In this document: positions 18,691 to 28,499 of the stretch, in pieces | Numbering within the stretch: position 1 is the stretch's first letter | How the letters are laid out: the number at the start of each line of letters is the position of its first letter | Assembly: GCF_021559775.1 (NCBI RefSeq) | Contig: NZ_CP056047.1 | Location: 3,596,501 to 3,660,500 of the forward strand | DNA: 64,000 nucleotides | Source of the DNA: Gillisella vitis | GTDB taxonomy: Bacteria; Pseudomonadota; Alphaproteobacteria; Rhizobiales; Rhizobiaceae | Reading direction: 5' to 3' | The notes under the pieces: model-generated | Seen by the model: the letters and a program-made list of their open reading frames with translations, nothing else | Told to the model about the DNA's origin: nothing | The model's database searches: none | Program-made: the position numbers and the translations under genes

Positions 18691-19212
18691 ATGTTGAAGC
18701 GGGTTTTGGTCTTTGCCGGGCTGGTGGTTGTGATGGCAACCGTGCTGCCCCACTATCTCCAGCGGCAGATGGACACAATACCCGAAGCCCCACCCACGCA
18801 AACCGTCATGAATGCCACACCCGCACCAGCGCAGGGCTTGGGGCGCGCTTTGCTGATGGCCAATGCCCAGGGGCATTTCGTCACCACATTCCGCATCAAT
18901 GGCAAGGCGGTGGAGGGGATGATTGATACTGGCGCATCATCCGTGGCTATCAATGAAACAACGGCTCGGCGTCTGGGCTTTGGCGCTTCTGATCTGGATT
19001 TCAAATATAAGGTCACGACCGCCAATGGTCAGACGGCTGCGGCGGCGGTGATGCTGGATCGCGTCGAAGTCGATGGCGTGCGCGTGCAGGATGTTAGAGC
19101 CATTGTGCTGCAAGACAAAGCTTTGTCCGGCACGCTGATTGGTATGACGTTTCTGGAAAAATTAGGCAGCTATAAGGTCGAAAACGGCCAGATGCGGCTT
19201 AGTCAGCGGTGA
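18691..19212 (+). CDS. Retropepsin-like (clan AA) aspartic protease, membrane-anchored
   Basis: A 173-residue protein with one N-terminal membrane anchor (VLVFAGLVVVMATVLPHYL), a Pro/Thr-rich linker and a single pepsin-like lobe. That lobe carries the catalytic motif GMIDTGASSVAINE near residue 75 and a second conserved block LIGMTFLEKLGSYKVENG. This matches the TIGR02281-type family, which must dimerise to form an active site. The protease domain is predicted to face the periplasm. No substrate is known to me, and the gene stands alone after the upp terminator. Confidence 0.85.
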   Translation: MLKRVLVFAGLVVVMATVLPHYLQRQMDTIPEAPPTQTVMNATPAPAQGLGRALLMANAQGHFVTTFRINGKAVEGMIDTGASSVAINETTARRLGFGASDLDFKYKVTTANGQTAAAAVMLDRVEVDGVRVQDVRAIVLQDKALSGTLIGMTFLEKLGSYKVENGQMRLSQR

Positions 19213-19351
19213 GGTGCGGGGCTAAAAGTTCATTGCCGTATTGAAGGGCAAAGCCTGCCCTGAGCCTTTGTTTTTCTGTTGTGCAGCGTCAAGATGCGCA
19301 TATAAGTTGAAGTCTTGTTTCCTGAGATCACAATGAAAGGCAGCAATCGAT

Positions 19352-19981
19352 ATGAATCCAGATGTTTTGACGGTTCTGACGGCGCTTGGTTTGTATGCTG
19401 CTGTGGTGATCAGTCCCGGTCCTAATTTCGCTTTGATCTCCAAGCTGGCAATGTCCGGGGCACGATCAACCGCCGTGGGTGCAACATTTGGATTTGCCAT
19501 CGCCGCAACATTTTATGCGGTTCTCACCATGGCAGGTTTGGCTTTGGTTCTGGCAAGGGTTGGATGGCTGGCAAGCCTTATCCAGATCGCTGGCGGCTAT
19601 TATCTTGTCTATCTCGGCCTGATGGCGTGGCTCTCGAGCAAGCCGGATACGATGAAACAAGGCGTATCATCTGTCGAAAAGGGCAGTGTTTTGCGCGGTT
19701 TGCGCATGGGGATGATCGTTAATCTCTCCAACCCGAAAGGCATTGCCTTCTTTATCGGCCTTTATGCCGTTGCAGTGCCGCCCGAGACGGGTCTTTTGGC
19801 AAAACTGGCAATTCTTGTGGGTGGCTTCATGATTGAGATCATCTGGTACAGTTTGGTCACCGCTCTGTTGTCTCGCAGGCAAGCCAAGGCCGTTTATGAT
19901 CGCTTTGGCCAATGGGTAGAACGCGCCATTGGAACAGCGCTGGCCGGGTTTGGGATACGGCTGATTGCCGAAAAAATCTGA
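19352..19981 (+). CDS. LysE/RhtB-family amino-acid exporter
   Basis: A 209-residue inner-membrane protein with about six hydrophobic segments. The LysE-superfamily N-terminal motif ISPGPNFALISKLAMSGAR lies near residue 22, and GMIVNLSNPKGIAFFI is in the middle. Members export amino acids such as homoserine, threonine or lysine, but substrate cannot be read from sequence. It is monocistronic; the intergenic repeat at 20036-20140 follows its stop. Confidence 0.88.
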   Translation: MNPDVLTVLTALGLYAAVVISPGPNFALISKLAMSGARSTAVGATFGFAIAATFYAVLTMAGLALVLARVGWLASLIQIAGGYYLVYLGLMAWLSSKPDTMKQGVSSVEKGSVLRGLRMGMIVNLSNPKGIAFFIGLYAVAVPPETGLLAKLAILVGGFMIEIIWYSLVTALLSRRQAKAVYDRFGQWVERAIGTALAGFGIRLIAEKI

Positions 19982-20035
19982 TTTTCTGCAATGTGCCGCC
20001 CATGCAATTCCATGAGCGGCACAATTTTAAATCGC

Positions 20036-20140
20036 TTAGAGTTTGTCAGGGAAAAGTGGACTCCGGTTTTCCCGAAAAGACAAACGAAAACAAGAGAATC
20101 TAGAGTATGTCTGGTTCAATCTGAACCTGACAAACTCTAG
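20036..20140. repeat. Dispersed ~105-bp palindrome-ended repeat, copy A
   Basis: The ends are perfect 14-base inverted repeats (TAGAGTTTGTCAGG at 20037-20050 and its complement at 20126-20139). The interior has a second hairpin (GGTTCA..TGAACC region). The copy at 52583-52686, in the opposite orientation, is close to 90% identical by eye. Diverged copies lie at 26222 and 60499. The terminal CTAG provides the TAG stop of gpmA on the minus strand. Confidence 0.9.
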
Positions 20141-20772
20141 TGAGCGCCAGACATATCGCCCAGCACGTCCTTGGAAGCCACGGTGGAATCGGCGTTCAGC
20201 TTGTAGACCATCGGCACGCCGGTGGCGAGATTGACGCTGAGGATCTGTTCCTTGGTCAGCTTGTCCAGCACCATCACCAGCGAGCGCAGCGAATTGCCAT
20301 GGGCAGCTACCAGCACCTTTTCTCCCCGCAGCACGCGCGGCAGGATTTCGGTGAGGTAATAGGGCCAGACGCGGGCGCCGGTATCGCGCAGGCTTTCGCC
20401 GCCCGGTGGCGGAATGTCGTAGGAACGGCGCCAGATATGCACCTGTTCCTCGCCCCATTTGGCGCGGGCGTCATCCTTGTTGAGGCCGGAAAGATCGCCG
20501 TAATCACGCTCGTTCAGGGCCTGATCGCGGATGGTTTCAAGGCCGGATTGGCCAAGATTGTCGAGAATGATACCGCAGGTCTTCTGGGCGCGAGAAAGAT
20601 CGGATGTAAAGGCGATATCGAACTGGATGCCATAGTCCTTCAGCGCCTTGCCGCCAGCATTGGCTTCCTGCACGCCAAGGTCGGTCAGGTCGGGATCACG
20701 CCAACCGGTGAACAGGTTCTTCAAATTCCAATCGCTCTGGCCATGGCGCACGAGCACGAGGGTACCGGTCAT
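20137..20772 (-). CDS. gpmA: 2,3-bisphosphoglycerate-dependent phosphoglycerate mutase
   Basis: Interconverts 3- and 2-phosphoglycerate in glycolysis and gluconeogenesis. The 211 residues are shorter than E. coli GpmA (about 250), as is usual in rhizobia. The phospho-histidine motif [20 protein letters not shown] stands at the N-terminus, with [13 protein letters not shown] and the second His in [12 protein letters not shown]. It lies 35 bases after dapB and probably belongs to the same transcript. The TAG stop is formed by the end of an intergenic repeat. Confidence 0.96.
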   Translation of the reverse strand: MTGTLVLVRHGQSDWNLKNLFTGWRDPDLTDLGVQEANAGGKALKDYGIQFDIAFTSDLSRAQKTCGIILDNLGQSGLETIRDQALNERDYGDLSGLNKDDARAKWGEEQVHIWRRSYDIPPPGGESLRDTGARVWPYYLTEILPRVLRGEKVLVAAHGNSLRSLVMVLDKLTKEQILSVNLATGVPMVYKLNADSTVASKDVLGDMSGAH

Positions 20773-20807
20773 CGACTAAATCCTCTCATTGATCTTGGTG
20801 GTAAACA

Positions 20808-21662
20808 TTATTGCGGAGATGAAAGCCCGAGAACATCGAGCATGGAGTAAAGGCCGGGTTTCTTGTCCTGCGCCCAGAGCGCGGCCTTGACCGCACCGCG
20901 TGCGAAGATCGAGCGGTCGCCAGCGCTATGGGAGAGCGTGACGATCTCACCTTCGCCAGCCAGCAGAACGGAATGTTCGCCGATGACAGAGCCGCCGCGC
21001 AGCGTTGCAAAGCCGATCGATCCGGGCTCACGCGGGCCGGTATGGCCATCGCGCACTTTGACGGCTTTCTCCGTGAGGTCGATACCGCGCCCCTTGGCGG
21101 CTGCTTCCCCCAGAAGAAGGGCGGTGCCTGAGGGCGCATCGACCTTGTGCTTGTGATGCATTTCCAGCACTTCGATATCCCAGCCGGAGGCTTCCAGCGC
21201 CTTTGCCGCCTGGGCAACCAGGACCGACAACAGGTTGACGCCGAGGCTCATATTGCCGGATTTGACGATTCTGGCATGGCGCGCTGCCGCCTCGAACCTT
21301 GCTTCATCGGCTGGCGAGCATCCCGTTGTGCCAATGATATGAACGATGCGGGCCTGGGCTGCCAATGCGGAAAACTCCACCGAGGTTTCCGGTCTGGTAA
21401 AGTCGATCACCCCATCGGCATTGACGAAGGCGGCCAGTGCATCGTCGGTGACGGGAACACCCAATGGACCGACGCCGGCCAGATCACCGGCATCCCTGCC
21501 AATCGAGGCGGAACCCGGACGACCCACCGCCGCATGTAGCACAGCACCTTGTGTCTCGCAGATGATGCGCACCAGAGCTTGCCCCATGCGTCCGCTGACG
21601 CCAACCACGACCAGCTTCATCGGGCCAGTCTGTGTCGGACCGGTGTTCAATGCAACCGTCAT
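20808..21662 (-). CDS. dapB: 4-hydroxy-tetrahydrodipicolinate reductase
   Basis: The NAD(P)H-dependent reductase of the lysine/diaminopimelate pathway. The start at 21662 gives 284 residues with GGAGAGAGG directly upstream. A start at 21620 ([14 protein letters not shown]) would fit the core family but has no ribosome site. The N-terminal nucleotide-binding motif is [15 protein letters not shown]. The catalytic region is [20 protein letters not shown], with His-His and Lys of the active site. It lies between the MsbA-like exporter gene and gpmA. Confidence 0.96.
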   Translation of the reverse strand: MTVALNTGPTQTGPMKLVVVGVSGRMGQALVRIICETQGAVLHAAVGRPGSASIGRDAGDLAGVGPLGVPVTDDALAAFVNADGVIDFTRPETSVEFSALAAQARIVHIIGTTGCSPADEARFEAAARHARIVKSGNMSLGVNLLSVLVAQAAKALEASGWDIEVLEMHHKHKVDAPSGTALLLGEAAAKGRGIDLTEKAVKVRDGHTGPREPGSIGFATLRGGSVIGEHSVLLAGEGEIVTLSHSAGDRSIFARGAVKAALWAQDKKPGLYSMLDVLGLSSPQ

Positions 21663-21705
21663 GCCTCTCTCCGTCCTCATTCGTCCTTCTCCGCAGGCTT
21701 TGTGC

Positions 21706-23496
21706 TTACAGTGAAGGACTTCCATTGGTTGCCTGCATATTGTTCAGCCGGGCGTAAAGCCCCTCCGGCCTTTCCGTCAGTGTCCTGTGGTTGCCCATTT
21801 CGACCACTCGGCCATCTTGCATCACGACGATCTTGTCGGCCTTTACCACGGTGGACAGCCTGTGCGCGATGACCACGACAGTCCGGCCGTTCATGGCTTC
21901 GTCCAATGCCTTCTGTACGGCGGCTTCCGATTCGGTGTCGAGAGCGGATGTCGCTTCGTCCAGAAGCAGGATCGGCGCGTTGCGCACCAGAGCGCGGGCG
22001 ATGGACAGGCGCTGGCGCTGACCACCGGACAGCGTCAGGCCGTTTTCACCCACCGGTGTTTCATAGCCATAGGGCTGCGCCAGGATGAAATCATGCGCAT
22101 GGGCAAGGCGCGCGGCTTCTTCCACTTCGGCATCGTTGGCATCAGGGCGGCCATAGCGGATATTGTCGCGGATCGTGCCTTCAAACAGATAGGGATGCTG
22201 CGATACATAGGCGATATGCTTGCGCAACGAGGCCTTGGTCACATCGGCAATATCCTGCCCGTCGATCAGGATCTGGCCCTGCGGCGGATCGTAGAACCTT
22301 GGGATCAACGTGATGATCGTCGATTTTCCGGCCCCCGATGGCCCGACCAGTGCCGTGGTCTTGCCGCCTTCGGCAGTGATATCGACGCCCTTCAGAATTT
22401 CAGGGCCGTTGCCATAGGCAAAATGAATGTCTTTGAACTCGATACGGGCTTCGCTGACCTTCAATTCGCCAGCGCCAGGCTTGTCGCGCTGGTGCGGCTG
22501 GGTGTCGAGGATCGCATAGATCATCCGGGCATTGACCACGGCCCGTTCCATCTGGATCTGCAATTTCGCCAGCCGCTTGGCAGGCTCATAGGCCATCAGC
22601 AGGGCGGCGATGAAGGAGAAAAAGGCACCCGGCAACATGCCACCGGCAATGGTGCGATAGGAGGCATAGGCAATGACGGCGGCAATGGCGAGACCGGCAA
22701 AGCTCTCTGTAATCGGCGAGGTGCGTTCGCTCAAACGGGCAATGCGATTGGCGCGGCTTTCGGCGCTGTCGATAATGCCTTCTACCTTGCGGCCAAGCTC
22801 TTCCTCCATGGTGAAGGCCTTGACGACGGCAATGCCCTGGACGCTTTCCTGCATGGCGCCGAGCACCCGGCTGTTGAGCATGACGGAATCCGTCGTCGCC
22901 TTGCGCAGCCGCTTGGAAATATAGCGCAGCGAATAGAGAACCGGCGGCGCCACCACGAAAACGATCAGCGTCAGCACCCAGTCCTTGGCGAGCATGACGG
23001 CGATCAAGCCGATGAGGCTGAGCAGATCCCGCGCCGTCGAGGTGACGGTCAGGTTCAGGACATCTCTGATACCATTGACATTCTGGCTGACCTGGGCGGC
23101 CAGATGCGCCGAGCGGGCCTCGTTGAAATAGCCCATGGACAGTGTCATCAGATGGCTGAACAACCGCTTCTGATAGCGGGCGACAATATTATTGCCAATC
23201 TTGGACAAAGCCACCGCCTGGCCATAGCTGGCAAGGCCACGCAGCGAGAAAGCGATGAAGATCGAGACGCAGATGATCCAGACCAGATCGGCGCGCTTGT
23301 TGGCAAAGGCCTCGTTAATCACCGTTTCCATGATCCAGGCGGTAAAGGCCGTTGTCAGCGCTACGGTTGCCAGACAGATGATGGCGAAGACATAGCCGCG
23401 CACATGATCACGGCCATTTTCGGCGATGACCCGCTTGAGAACGGCGGTGATGCTTTCCGACGATTCTGGCAGGGAGGTCTTGATGGTGTCGCGCAA
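21706..23496 (-). CDS. MsbA-like ABC exporter (fused permease and ATPase)
   Basis: A 596-residue half-transporter. Residues about 30-310 form the six-helix ABC-type-1 membrane domain. Residues about 350-590 form the ATPase, with Walker [13 protein letters not shown]-loop [13 protein letters not shown], signature [15 protein letters not shown], Walker [13 protein letters not shown] and the switch His VIAHRLSTV. Such homodimers flip lipids, glycans or drugs. The lipid A flippase role is possible, but rhizobia have several paralogues. It is the upstream neighbour of dapB with a 43-base gap. Confidence 0.9.
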   Translation of the reverse strand: MRDTIKTSLPESSESITAVLKRVIAENGRDHVRGYVFAIICLATVALTTAFTAWIMETVINEAFANKRADLVWIICVSIFIAFSLRGLASYGQAVALSKIGNNIVARYQKRLFSHLMTLSMGYFNEARSAHLAAQVSQNVNGIRDVLNLTVTSTARDLLSLIGLIAVMLAKDWVLTLIVFVVAPPVLYSLRYISKRLRKATTDSVMLNSRVLGAMQESVQGIAVVKAFTMEEELGRKVEGIIDSAESRANRIARLSERTSPITESFAGLAIAAVIAYASYRTIAGGMLPGAFFSFIAALLMAYEPAKRLAKLQIQMERAVVNARMIYAILDTQPHQRDKPGAGELKVSEARIEFKDIHFAYGNGPEILKGVDITAEGGKTTALVGPSGAGKSTIITLIPRFYDPPQGQILIDGQDIADVTKASLRKHIAYVSQHPYLFEGTIRDNIRYGRPDANDAEVEEAARLAHAHDFILAQPYGYETPVGENGLTLSGGQRQRLSIARALVRNAPILLLDEATSALDTESEAAVQKALDEAMNGRTVVVIAHRLSTVVKADKIVVMQDGRVVEMGNHRTLTERPEGLYARLNNMQATNGSPSL

Positions 23497-23600
23497 GAAA
23501 TGTCTTTCCCATTCGATTGGTCATAGCGACCATCATGGCCGCGCCAGCCGGTCTATAGCCAGTCCGGCTGCTTTTGACCATAGAGCAATGCGCGACGCAA

Positions 23601-24635
23601 TCAACGCTGCCAGCGACGGCCCTCATGCTTCACACCATAGCTTGACGGCGTGCGGGCATAGGCTGCCAGCCCTGAAAGGGCGGCCTGCGGGTGAATGGCG
23701 ACAAAGGTGGGAATGGTCTTCATCATTTCCGTATGCGGTGCCTTGTCCTCGAAAGCGGCCCGGAAGACCGGGCTCTTCAGCAAGGGGATGATCTTTTGCG
23801 AAATGCCGCCGGATAGGAAAACGCCGCCACGGGCCATGAAAACCAGAGCCATATCACCGGCAATCCGGCCAAGATAGGTCACGAACAGTGTCATGGTTTC
23901 CACGCAGACCGGATCATTGCCCTTCAGGGCATGCTGGGTCACATCGGCGGGATCGGTCCATACAGGCTCAATGCCATCGGCAGCGCAGATGGCATTGTAG
24001 AGATGCAGGATGCCTCGCCCGCACAGGATCTGCTCGCCGGAAATCCGGCCTTCGATCCGCTCGATATGCGGAAAAATCTGCCAATCCCGGTCACTGCGCG
24101 GTCCGATATCCACATGGCCGCCTTCGCCGGGAACCGGAAACCAGGTATGATGGGTATAAAGCAGCCCACCAACACCAAGCCCGGTGCCGGGTCCCAGAAT
24201 GACGCGGGAGTTCAGCGAGGTTTCAGTCAGGGGACCGATCGGTTCGCGGTCGTTGCGCCCCAGTGATGCAGCGGCTAGCGCCTGCGCCTCGAAATCATTG
24301 ACAACAAGCACGTCGTCAAAGCCGAGATCGGCAATCATCGCCTTCGGGCGGATGACCCAGGGACAATTGGTCAGCGGGATTTCATCATCCTTGATCGGAC
24401 CAGCCACAGCCAGAATGGCCGATCGCGGCTGGAAGCCGGATTTGTCGAGAATACAATCCTGAATGGCCTGGTCGATGGTCGGGAAATCCGCTGTGTGAAT
24501 ATTGGCAAATTCCTTAGGCGCGGCATGGGCATCCATGAGGATCCAGAAGCGCGCATTGGTGCCGCCGATATCGCCGACAAGAACCGGAAAGGGCATGTGA
24601 TCATTGTCATGAGGTTTTGGCATTGAAAAATCCAT
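23601..24635 (-). CDS. glk: Glucokinase
   Basis: ATP-dependent phosphorylation of glucose to glucose 6-phosphate. The 344 residues fit the bacterial Glk family. The phosphate-binding motif [14 protein letters not shown] is at about 20-33, [12 protein letters not shown] holds the catalytic Asp, [11 protein letters not shown] follows, then [13 protein letters not shown] downstream in-frame ATG ([10 protein letters not shown]) could be the true start. mgsA lies 35 bases upstream, so the two are probably cotranscribed. Confidence 0.95.
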   Translation of the reverse strand: MDFSMPKPHDNDHMPFPVLVGDIGGTNARFWILMDAHAAPKEFANIHTADFPTIDQAIQDCILDKSGFQPRSAILAVAGPIKDDEIPLTNCPWVIRPKAMIADLGFDDVLVVNDFEAQALAAASLGRNDREPIGPLTETSLNSRVILGPGTGLGVGGLLYTHHTWFPVPGEGGHVDIGPRSDRDWQIFPHIERIEGRISGEQILCGRGILHLYNAICAADGIEPVWTDPADVTQHALKGNDPVCVETMTLFVTYLGRIAGDMALVFMARGGVFLSGGISQKIIPLLKSPVFRAAFEDKAPHTEMMKTIPTFVAIHPQAALSGLAAYARTPSSYGVKHEGRRWQR

Positions 24636-24670
24636 TTCTGGTCACGCGGCTTCGGCCTTGCGGTTTGATA

Positions 24671-25051
24671 TTATTCCGTGATCACGGGCAACAGACGGTC
24701 AGCTGTCGCCCGATTGAGCGCCATCGGTGTATCGTAAAGAATAGCCAGTCGCATCAGCGCCTTGACATCAACATCATGGGGCATGGGGGTGAGGGGATCG
24801 ACGAAGAAGATCAGCATGGCGACCTCTTCCTGGGCAATCATTGCGCCGATTTGCTGGTCGCCGCCCAGAGGGCCACTTTTCATCCTGAGAACGTCCAGTT
24901 TCGGACAGGCATCCTGCACCCGTGCGCCGGTCGTGCCGGTGGCGACAATCTGCCATTGCTCAAGAAAACTCTGATGATGGCGGGCAAACGCCGCCATCTG
25001 GTCCTTCATCTTGTCATGCGCGATCAGCGCAATCTTCTGGCGCTCAGCCAT
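24671..25051 (-). CDS. mgsA: Methylglyoxal synthase
   Basis: Converts dihydroxyacetone phosphate to methylglyoxal and phosphate, a bypass of lower glycolysis. The 126 residues are a little shorter than E. coli MgsA (152) but contain the MGS-like fold. Motifs seen are [22 protein letters not shown], the phosphate-binding [16 protein letters not shown] and [18 protein letters not shown] with the catalytic Asp. It sits with glk and gpmA in a sugar-metabolism run. Confidence 0.95.
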   Translation of the reverse strand: MAERQKIALIAHDKMKDQMAAFARHHQSFLEQWQIVATGTTGARVQDACPKLDVLRMKSGPLGGDQQIGAMIAQEEVAMLIFFVDPLTPMPHDVDVKALMRLAILYDTPMALNRATADRLLPVITE

Positions 25052-25134
25052 TGGTTCTCCCCTGAGCGTTTAAATCGATTTGCGGATCTCTTATACCAAG
25101 GGGCGGGGAATTGAAAAGCCGCCCCCGCCTAATC

Positions 25135-26175
25135 TTAGGGGCGCGGCACCGGTGATGGAACGTCCTCACTTGGCAGATTTGCATCGTCAGGTGTGGCCGA
25201 CGAGGCTTTCACAGAGGCAGACCCCTGACTGACATAGGCCTTGGCGCCGCCGAAGGTCGCCTGTTTCTCGCTGGCGACAGACGGAGCATCCAGCACCGCG
25301 GCACAGGCCTTGGGCAGGTCCGAAACCATCACGGGGCGTGGCGGCGGTGGGGGCTTGGCATTCGGGTCGCGTTTCTTCTGTTCCCACGGTTCCTTGGTAA
25401 ACCACCAGGCCAGCGATTTATCGCAGCCGTCGCCGGGGGCAACAGGTGCTTGCGGCTTGCAACCGGCGGCACCGGGCGGGCAGGAAAGCCGGATATGGAA
25501 ATGGGCGTCATGGCCATAGATCGGACGGATCTTGCCCATATTGGTCCGGTCGCCCGTCCAGCTCTCGCAGAGTTTCTTCTTGATGGTCGGATTGACGAAC
25601 AGCCGCTCGACCTGCGGATAGCTTGCTGCCAGCATCAACAGCCGGGCATGGGTCGGTGTCCAGGTCTGCGGATTGATCGTCAGGAATTTATCTTTCAGGA
25701 TCATCGACGTGAAGGGCAGATCCTCGCGCTGCTGCACCGTCAGGCGCTTCGCTGGCATCGGGGTCAGCCAGATATCGGCGTCCAATCCGATCTGGTGGGA
25801 GGCATGGCCATTGGCCATCGGCCCGCCACGCGGCTGGGCGATATCGCCGACCAGCAGGCCCGGCCAGCCGATTTTCGGCGCATCCCGTGACAATTGCTCG
25901 ATGGTCTGGATCATCGCCGGATTGCCCCAGCGGCGATTGCGCGACAGGCGCATGGCCTGCCAGTTGGGGCCATCCGTCGGCAGGGCGACCGCTCCGCTCA
26001 TGCAGCCCCGCGCATAGGAACCATAGGGCATGACCGGCCCTGAATTGGGGAGGGTTTCCTGGGGAAAGGCGATCTTGGCCGGTTGATCCGGCCCTGCCAT
26101 GGCCATGTCGATCCCGAGTGAAAGAACCGCCAGCCCGGCTGTCATCGCCCGCAGCACTGTTGATCGTCGCGTCAA
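25135..26175 (-). CDS. mepA: Penicillin-insensitive murein endopeptidase
   Basis: A periplasmic LAS-type metallo-endopeptidase that cleaves D-Ala-meso-DAP cross-links. The signal peptide ends near AMAMA (residue 27). Zinc ligands are visible in HASHQIGLDAD (H124, H127, D132, D134) and in GHDAHFHIRLSCP. The 346 residues exceed E. coli MepA (274) because of a Pro-rich C-terminal extension beginning near KPPPPPRPVM. It is the most upstream gene of the minus-strand run; a repeat remnant lies in its upstream region. Confidence 0.95.
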   Translation of the reverse strand: MTRRSTVLRAMTAGLAVLSLGIDMAMAGPDQPAKIAFPQETLPNSGPVMPYGSYARGCMSGAVALPTDGPNWQAMRLSRNRRWGNPAMIQTIEQLSRDAPKIGWPGLLVGDIAQPRGGPMANGHASHQIGLDADIWLTPMPAKRLTVQQREDLPFTSMILKDKFLTINPQTWTPTHARLLMLAASYPQVERLFVNPTIKKKLCESWTGDRTNMGKIRPIYGHDAHFHIRLSCPPGAAGCKPQAPVAPGDGCDKSLAWWFTKEPWEQKKRDPNAKPPPPPRPVMVSDLPKACAAVLDAPSVASEKQATFGGAKAYVSQGSASVKASSATPDDANLPSEDVPSPVPRP

Positions 26176-26221
26176 AATTCACCTCATCCTTGCGGAATCA
26201 TCCGTCTACATGGCAATCAAA

Positions 26222-26290
26222 CTAGGGTTTGTCAGGCAAAAGTGAAACCCGGCTTTCCTCAAAACCGGAGAGTTTGTGTGGGTTTACGTG
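26222..26290. repeat. Diverged partial copy of the ~105-bp dispersed repeat
   Basis: The segment starting CTAGGGTTTGTCAGG, followed by AAAAGTG and CCGGCTTTCC, matches the first half of the repeat at 20036-20140 with scattered changes. The second half is not recognisable. It lies in the 257-base gap between the divergent mepA and yejA genes; no other feature stands out in that gap. Confidence 0.6.
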
Positions 26291-26432
26291 CCAAAGCCTG
26301 TCTTTCGCCCGGTTTTGTCTTATCTTGTCAGCCAAATCACCACGGCATGGTTATCCTTCTCCGTCAGGAATGTGGAAAATCATGCATGGAAAGACATTGT
26401 CGGCCATGCTGACGAAATTCGAGGGGTAATTC

Positions 26433-28328
26433 ATGGCTGTCATCCGCGCCGGGGCGAAAATACGCGCATTGTTTTGGGGCTTATTGCTTCTGGGTACTTG
26501 CGCCGCACAGGGCTTGACCACCCAGGCTTTCGCAGAGGAGCCGCAATGGCGCCACGCCATCGGCTTGATCGACGCACCCAAATATCCCGAGGGTTTTCAA
26601 CGCTTCGACTATGTCAATCCCGATGCGCCGAAGGCGGGTGAGTTGAAACTGTCGTCGTTCGGCAGCACCTTCGATACGTTCAATCCGATCGCGGGCAAGG
26701 GGCAGTTGGCAGATGGTGTCCAGGTGCTGCTATCGTCGCCCCCTGGTGCATCGCTTGTGACCGAAACCCTGCTCAAATCCTCGCTGGATGAGGATGGTGT
26801 CAGCTACGGTCTTCTGGCGGAGGCGCTCGCCTATCCCGATGACGTTTCCTATGTGAAATTTCGGCTGCGGCGTGAGGCCAAATGGGCGGATGGCCAGCCC
26901 GTCACCCCGGATGATGTTGTTTTCAGTTTCGATGCCGTCAAGCAGCTCAATCCGGCGGCTGCGATCTATTATAGTCATGTTGTGAAAGCCGAAAAGACCG
27001 GTGAACGGGAAGTCACATTCACGTTCGATCAGAAAGGCAACAAGGAACTGCCTTCGATTGTCGGGCAACTCGACGTCGTTCCAAAGCATTGGTGGCAAGC
27101 CCAAGGCCCCGATGGCAAGCCGCGTGACATCTCCAAGACAACGCTTGAGCCGATCATGGGATCTGGTCCCTATCGCATCGCCGGGTTTTCGCCAGGTGGA
27201 TCGGTGCGCTACGAATTGCGGGATGACTATTGGGGCAAGGATATCAACGTCAACATCGGCTACAATAATTTCCGCAGTATATCCTACACCTATTATACCG
27301 ATATCAATGTCGCATTCGAAGGTTTCCGTTCTGGCGCGACCGATCTGTGGCTTGAAAATTCCGCCATGCGCTGGACCAAGTCCTACGATTTTCCGGCTGC
27401 CGTCCAAGGCAGGATCAAGCGCGAGCAGATCCCGAACGATTACCGCAAAGCCGGCTTGATGATGGGCTTCTTCCTCAATACGCGGCGGGAGCAGTTCAAG
27501 GATGTGAATGTCCGCAAGGCGCTGAACTACGCTTTCGATTTCGAGGAACTGAACCGCACGGCGTTTTTCGGGCTCTACAAGCGAATCGACAGCTATTTCT
27601 ATGGCAATGACCTGGCCTCCAGCGGCTTGCCTGATGGTAAGGAGTTGGAGATCCTAAACGGGATCAAGCAATATGTGCCGCCGGAGGTGTTCTCCACGGT
27701 CTATAAAAATCCGGTCAGTGGAGACCCCGCAAAGCAGCGTGACAATCTGCGCATGGCCATTTCGCTTTTCGCCAAGGCAGGCTACGAATTGCGCGGCAAC
27801 CGGATGGTGTCCAAGGCCACCGGCAAACCTTTCACGTTCGAAATTTTGCTGGATGGTCCACTCATCGAGCGGGTGGCATTGCCCTATGCCAATAATCTGA
27901 GAAAAATCGGCATCGAGGTCAATGTCCGAAGCGTCGATTCCTCCCAATTCACCAGCCGTTTGCGCAGTTTCGATTATGATGCCGTTTATTATGTCGCCTC
28001 GCAATCCACCAATCCAGGCAATGAGCAGCGCGACTACTGGGGGTCGGCCAGTGCCGACACGACGGCTTCGCGCAATTATGCCGGTATAAAGAATCCGGGT
28101 ATCGATGCCTTGGTCGACCAGATTATCTTTGCGAAAGACCGCGACACTTTGATCGCTACCGTCCACGCCCTCGACCGGATGCTGCTGGCTGGAGCCTATG
28201 TCGTGCCGTCTTATACCCGCGGTGATGTGTGGTTTGCCTATTGGGACAAGTTTGCGCATCCGCAAAACCTGCCGGAATTTTCCAGCGGCTTCCCCGATAT
28301 CTGGTGGGCAAAGCAAGTGTCGAATTGA
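26433..28328 (+). CDS. yejA: Extracellular solute-binding protein family 5, YejA type
   Basis: The periplasmic binding component of a YejABEF importer, known in E. coli for microcin C and in rhizobia for peptide uptake and antimicrobial-peptide tolerance. It has 631 residues with a signal peptide ending near TTQAFA. The SBP_bac_5 domain contains QWRHAIGLIDAPKYPEGFQR, then SSFGSTFDTFNPI and the LRREAKWADGQPVTPDDVVF block. GAGGGG lies upstream of the ATG. yejB follows after 171 bases with no clear terminator between. Confidence 0.93.
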   Translation: MAVIRAGAKIRALFWGLLLLGTCAAQGLTTQAFAEEPQWRHAIGLIDAPKYPEGFQRFDYVNPDAPKAGELKLSSFGSTFDTFNPIAGKGQLADGVQVLLSSPPGASLVTETLLKSSLDEDGVSYGLLAEALAYPDDVSYVKFRLRREAKWADGQPVTPDDVVFSFDAVKQLNPAAAIYYSHVVKAEKTGEREVTFTFDQKGNKELPSIVGQLDVVPKHWWQAQGPDGKPRDISKTTLEPIMGSGPYRIAGFSPGGSVRYELRDDYWGKDINVNIGYNNFRSISYTYYTDINVAFEGFRSGATDLWLENSAMRWTKSYDFPAAVQGRIKREQIPNDYRKAGLMMGFFLNTRREQFKDVNVRKALNYAFDFEELNRTAFFGLYKRIDSYFYGNDLASSGLPDGKELEILNGIKQYVPPEVFSTVYKNPVSGDPAKQRDNLRMAISLFAKAGYELRGNRMVSKATGKPFTFEILLDGPLIERVALPYANNLRKIGIEVNVRSVDSSQFTSRLRSFDYDAVYYVASQSTNPGNEQRDYWGSASADTTASRNYAGIKNPGIDALVDQIIFAKDRDTLIATVHALDRMLLAGAYVVPSYTRGDVWFAYWDKFAHPQNLPEFSSGFPDIWWAKQVSN

Positions 28329-28499
28329 GCCATTCACTATCATGCGGCGGCATAGGCAGTGACAGCTGCTTTGCAGGCCGCATTTCAGCCGCTACCAATA
28401 GGCACGGCGAATCAACGCCCCGAACATACGGCAAGAGCAATAAAGGACGGATGGATTGGCAAAACGTGATGGCATGGTGAAAACGGGAGCGTTCTGCTG

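Noticed and set aside
17147..18793. 548-codon minus-strand frame opposite add and upp
   Set aside because: It spans two well-identified plus-strand enzymes and their spacer, so it is a shadow frame.
21787..23526. 579-codon plus-strand frame opposite the MsbA-like gene
   Set aside because: The minus-strand protein has every ABC motif. The opposite frame is compositionally odd (many His, Gln, Arg) and has no recognisable domain.
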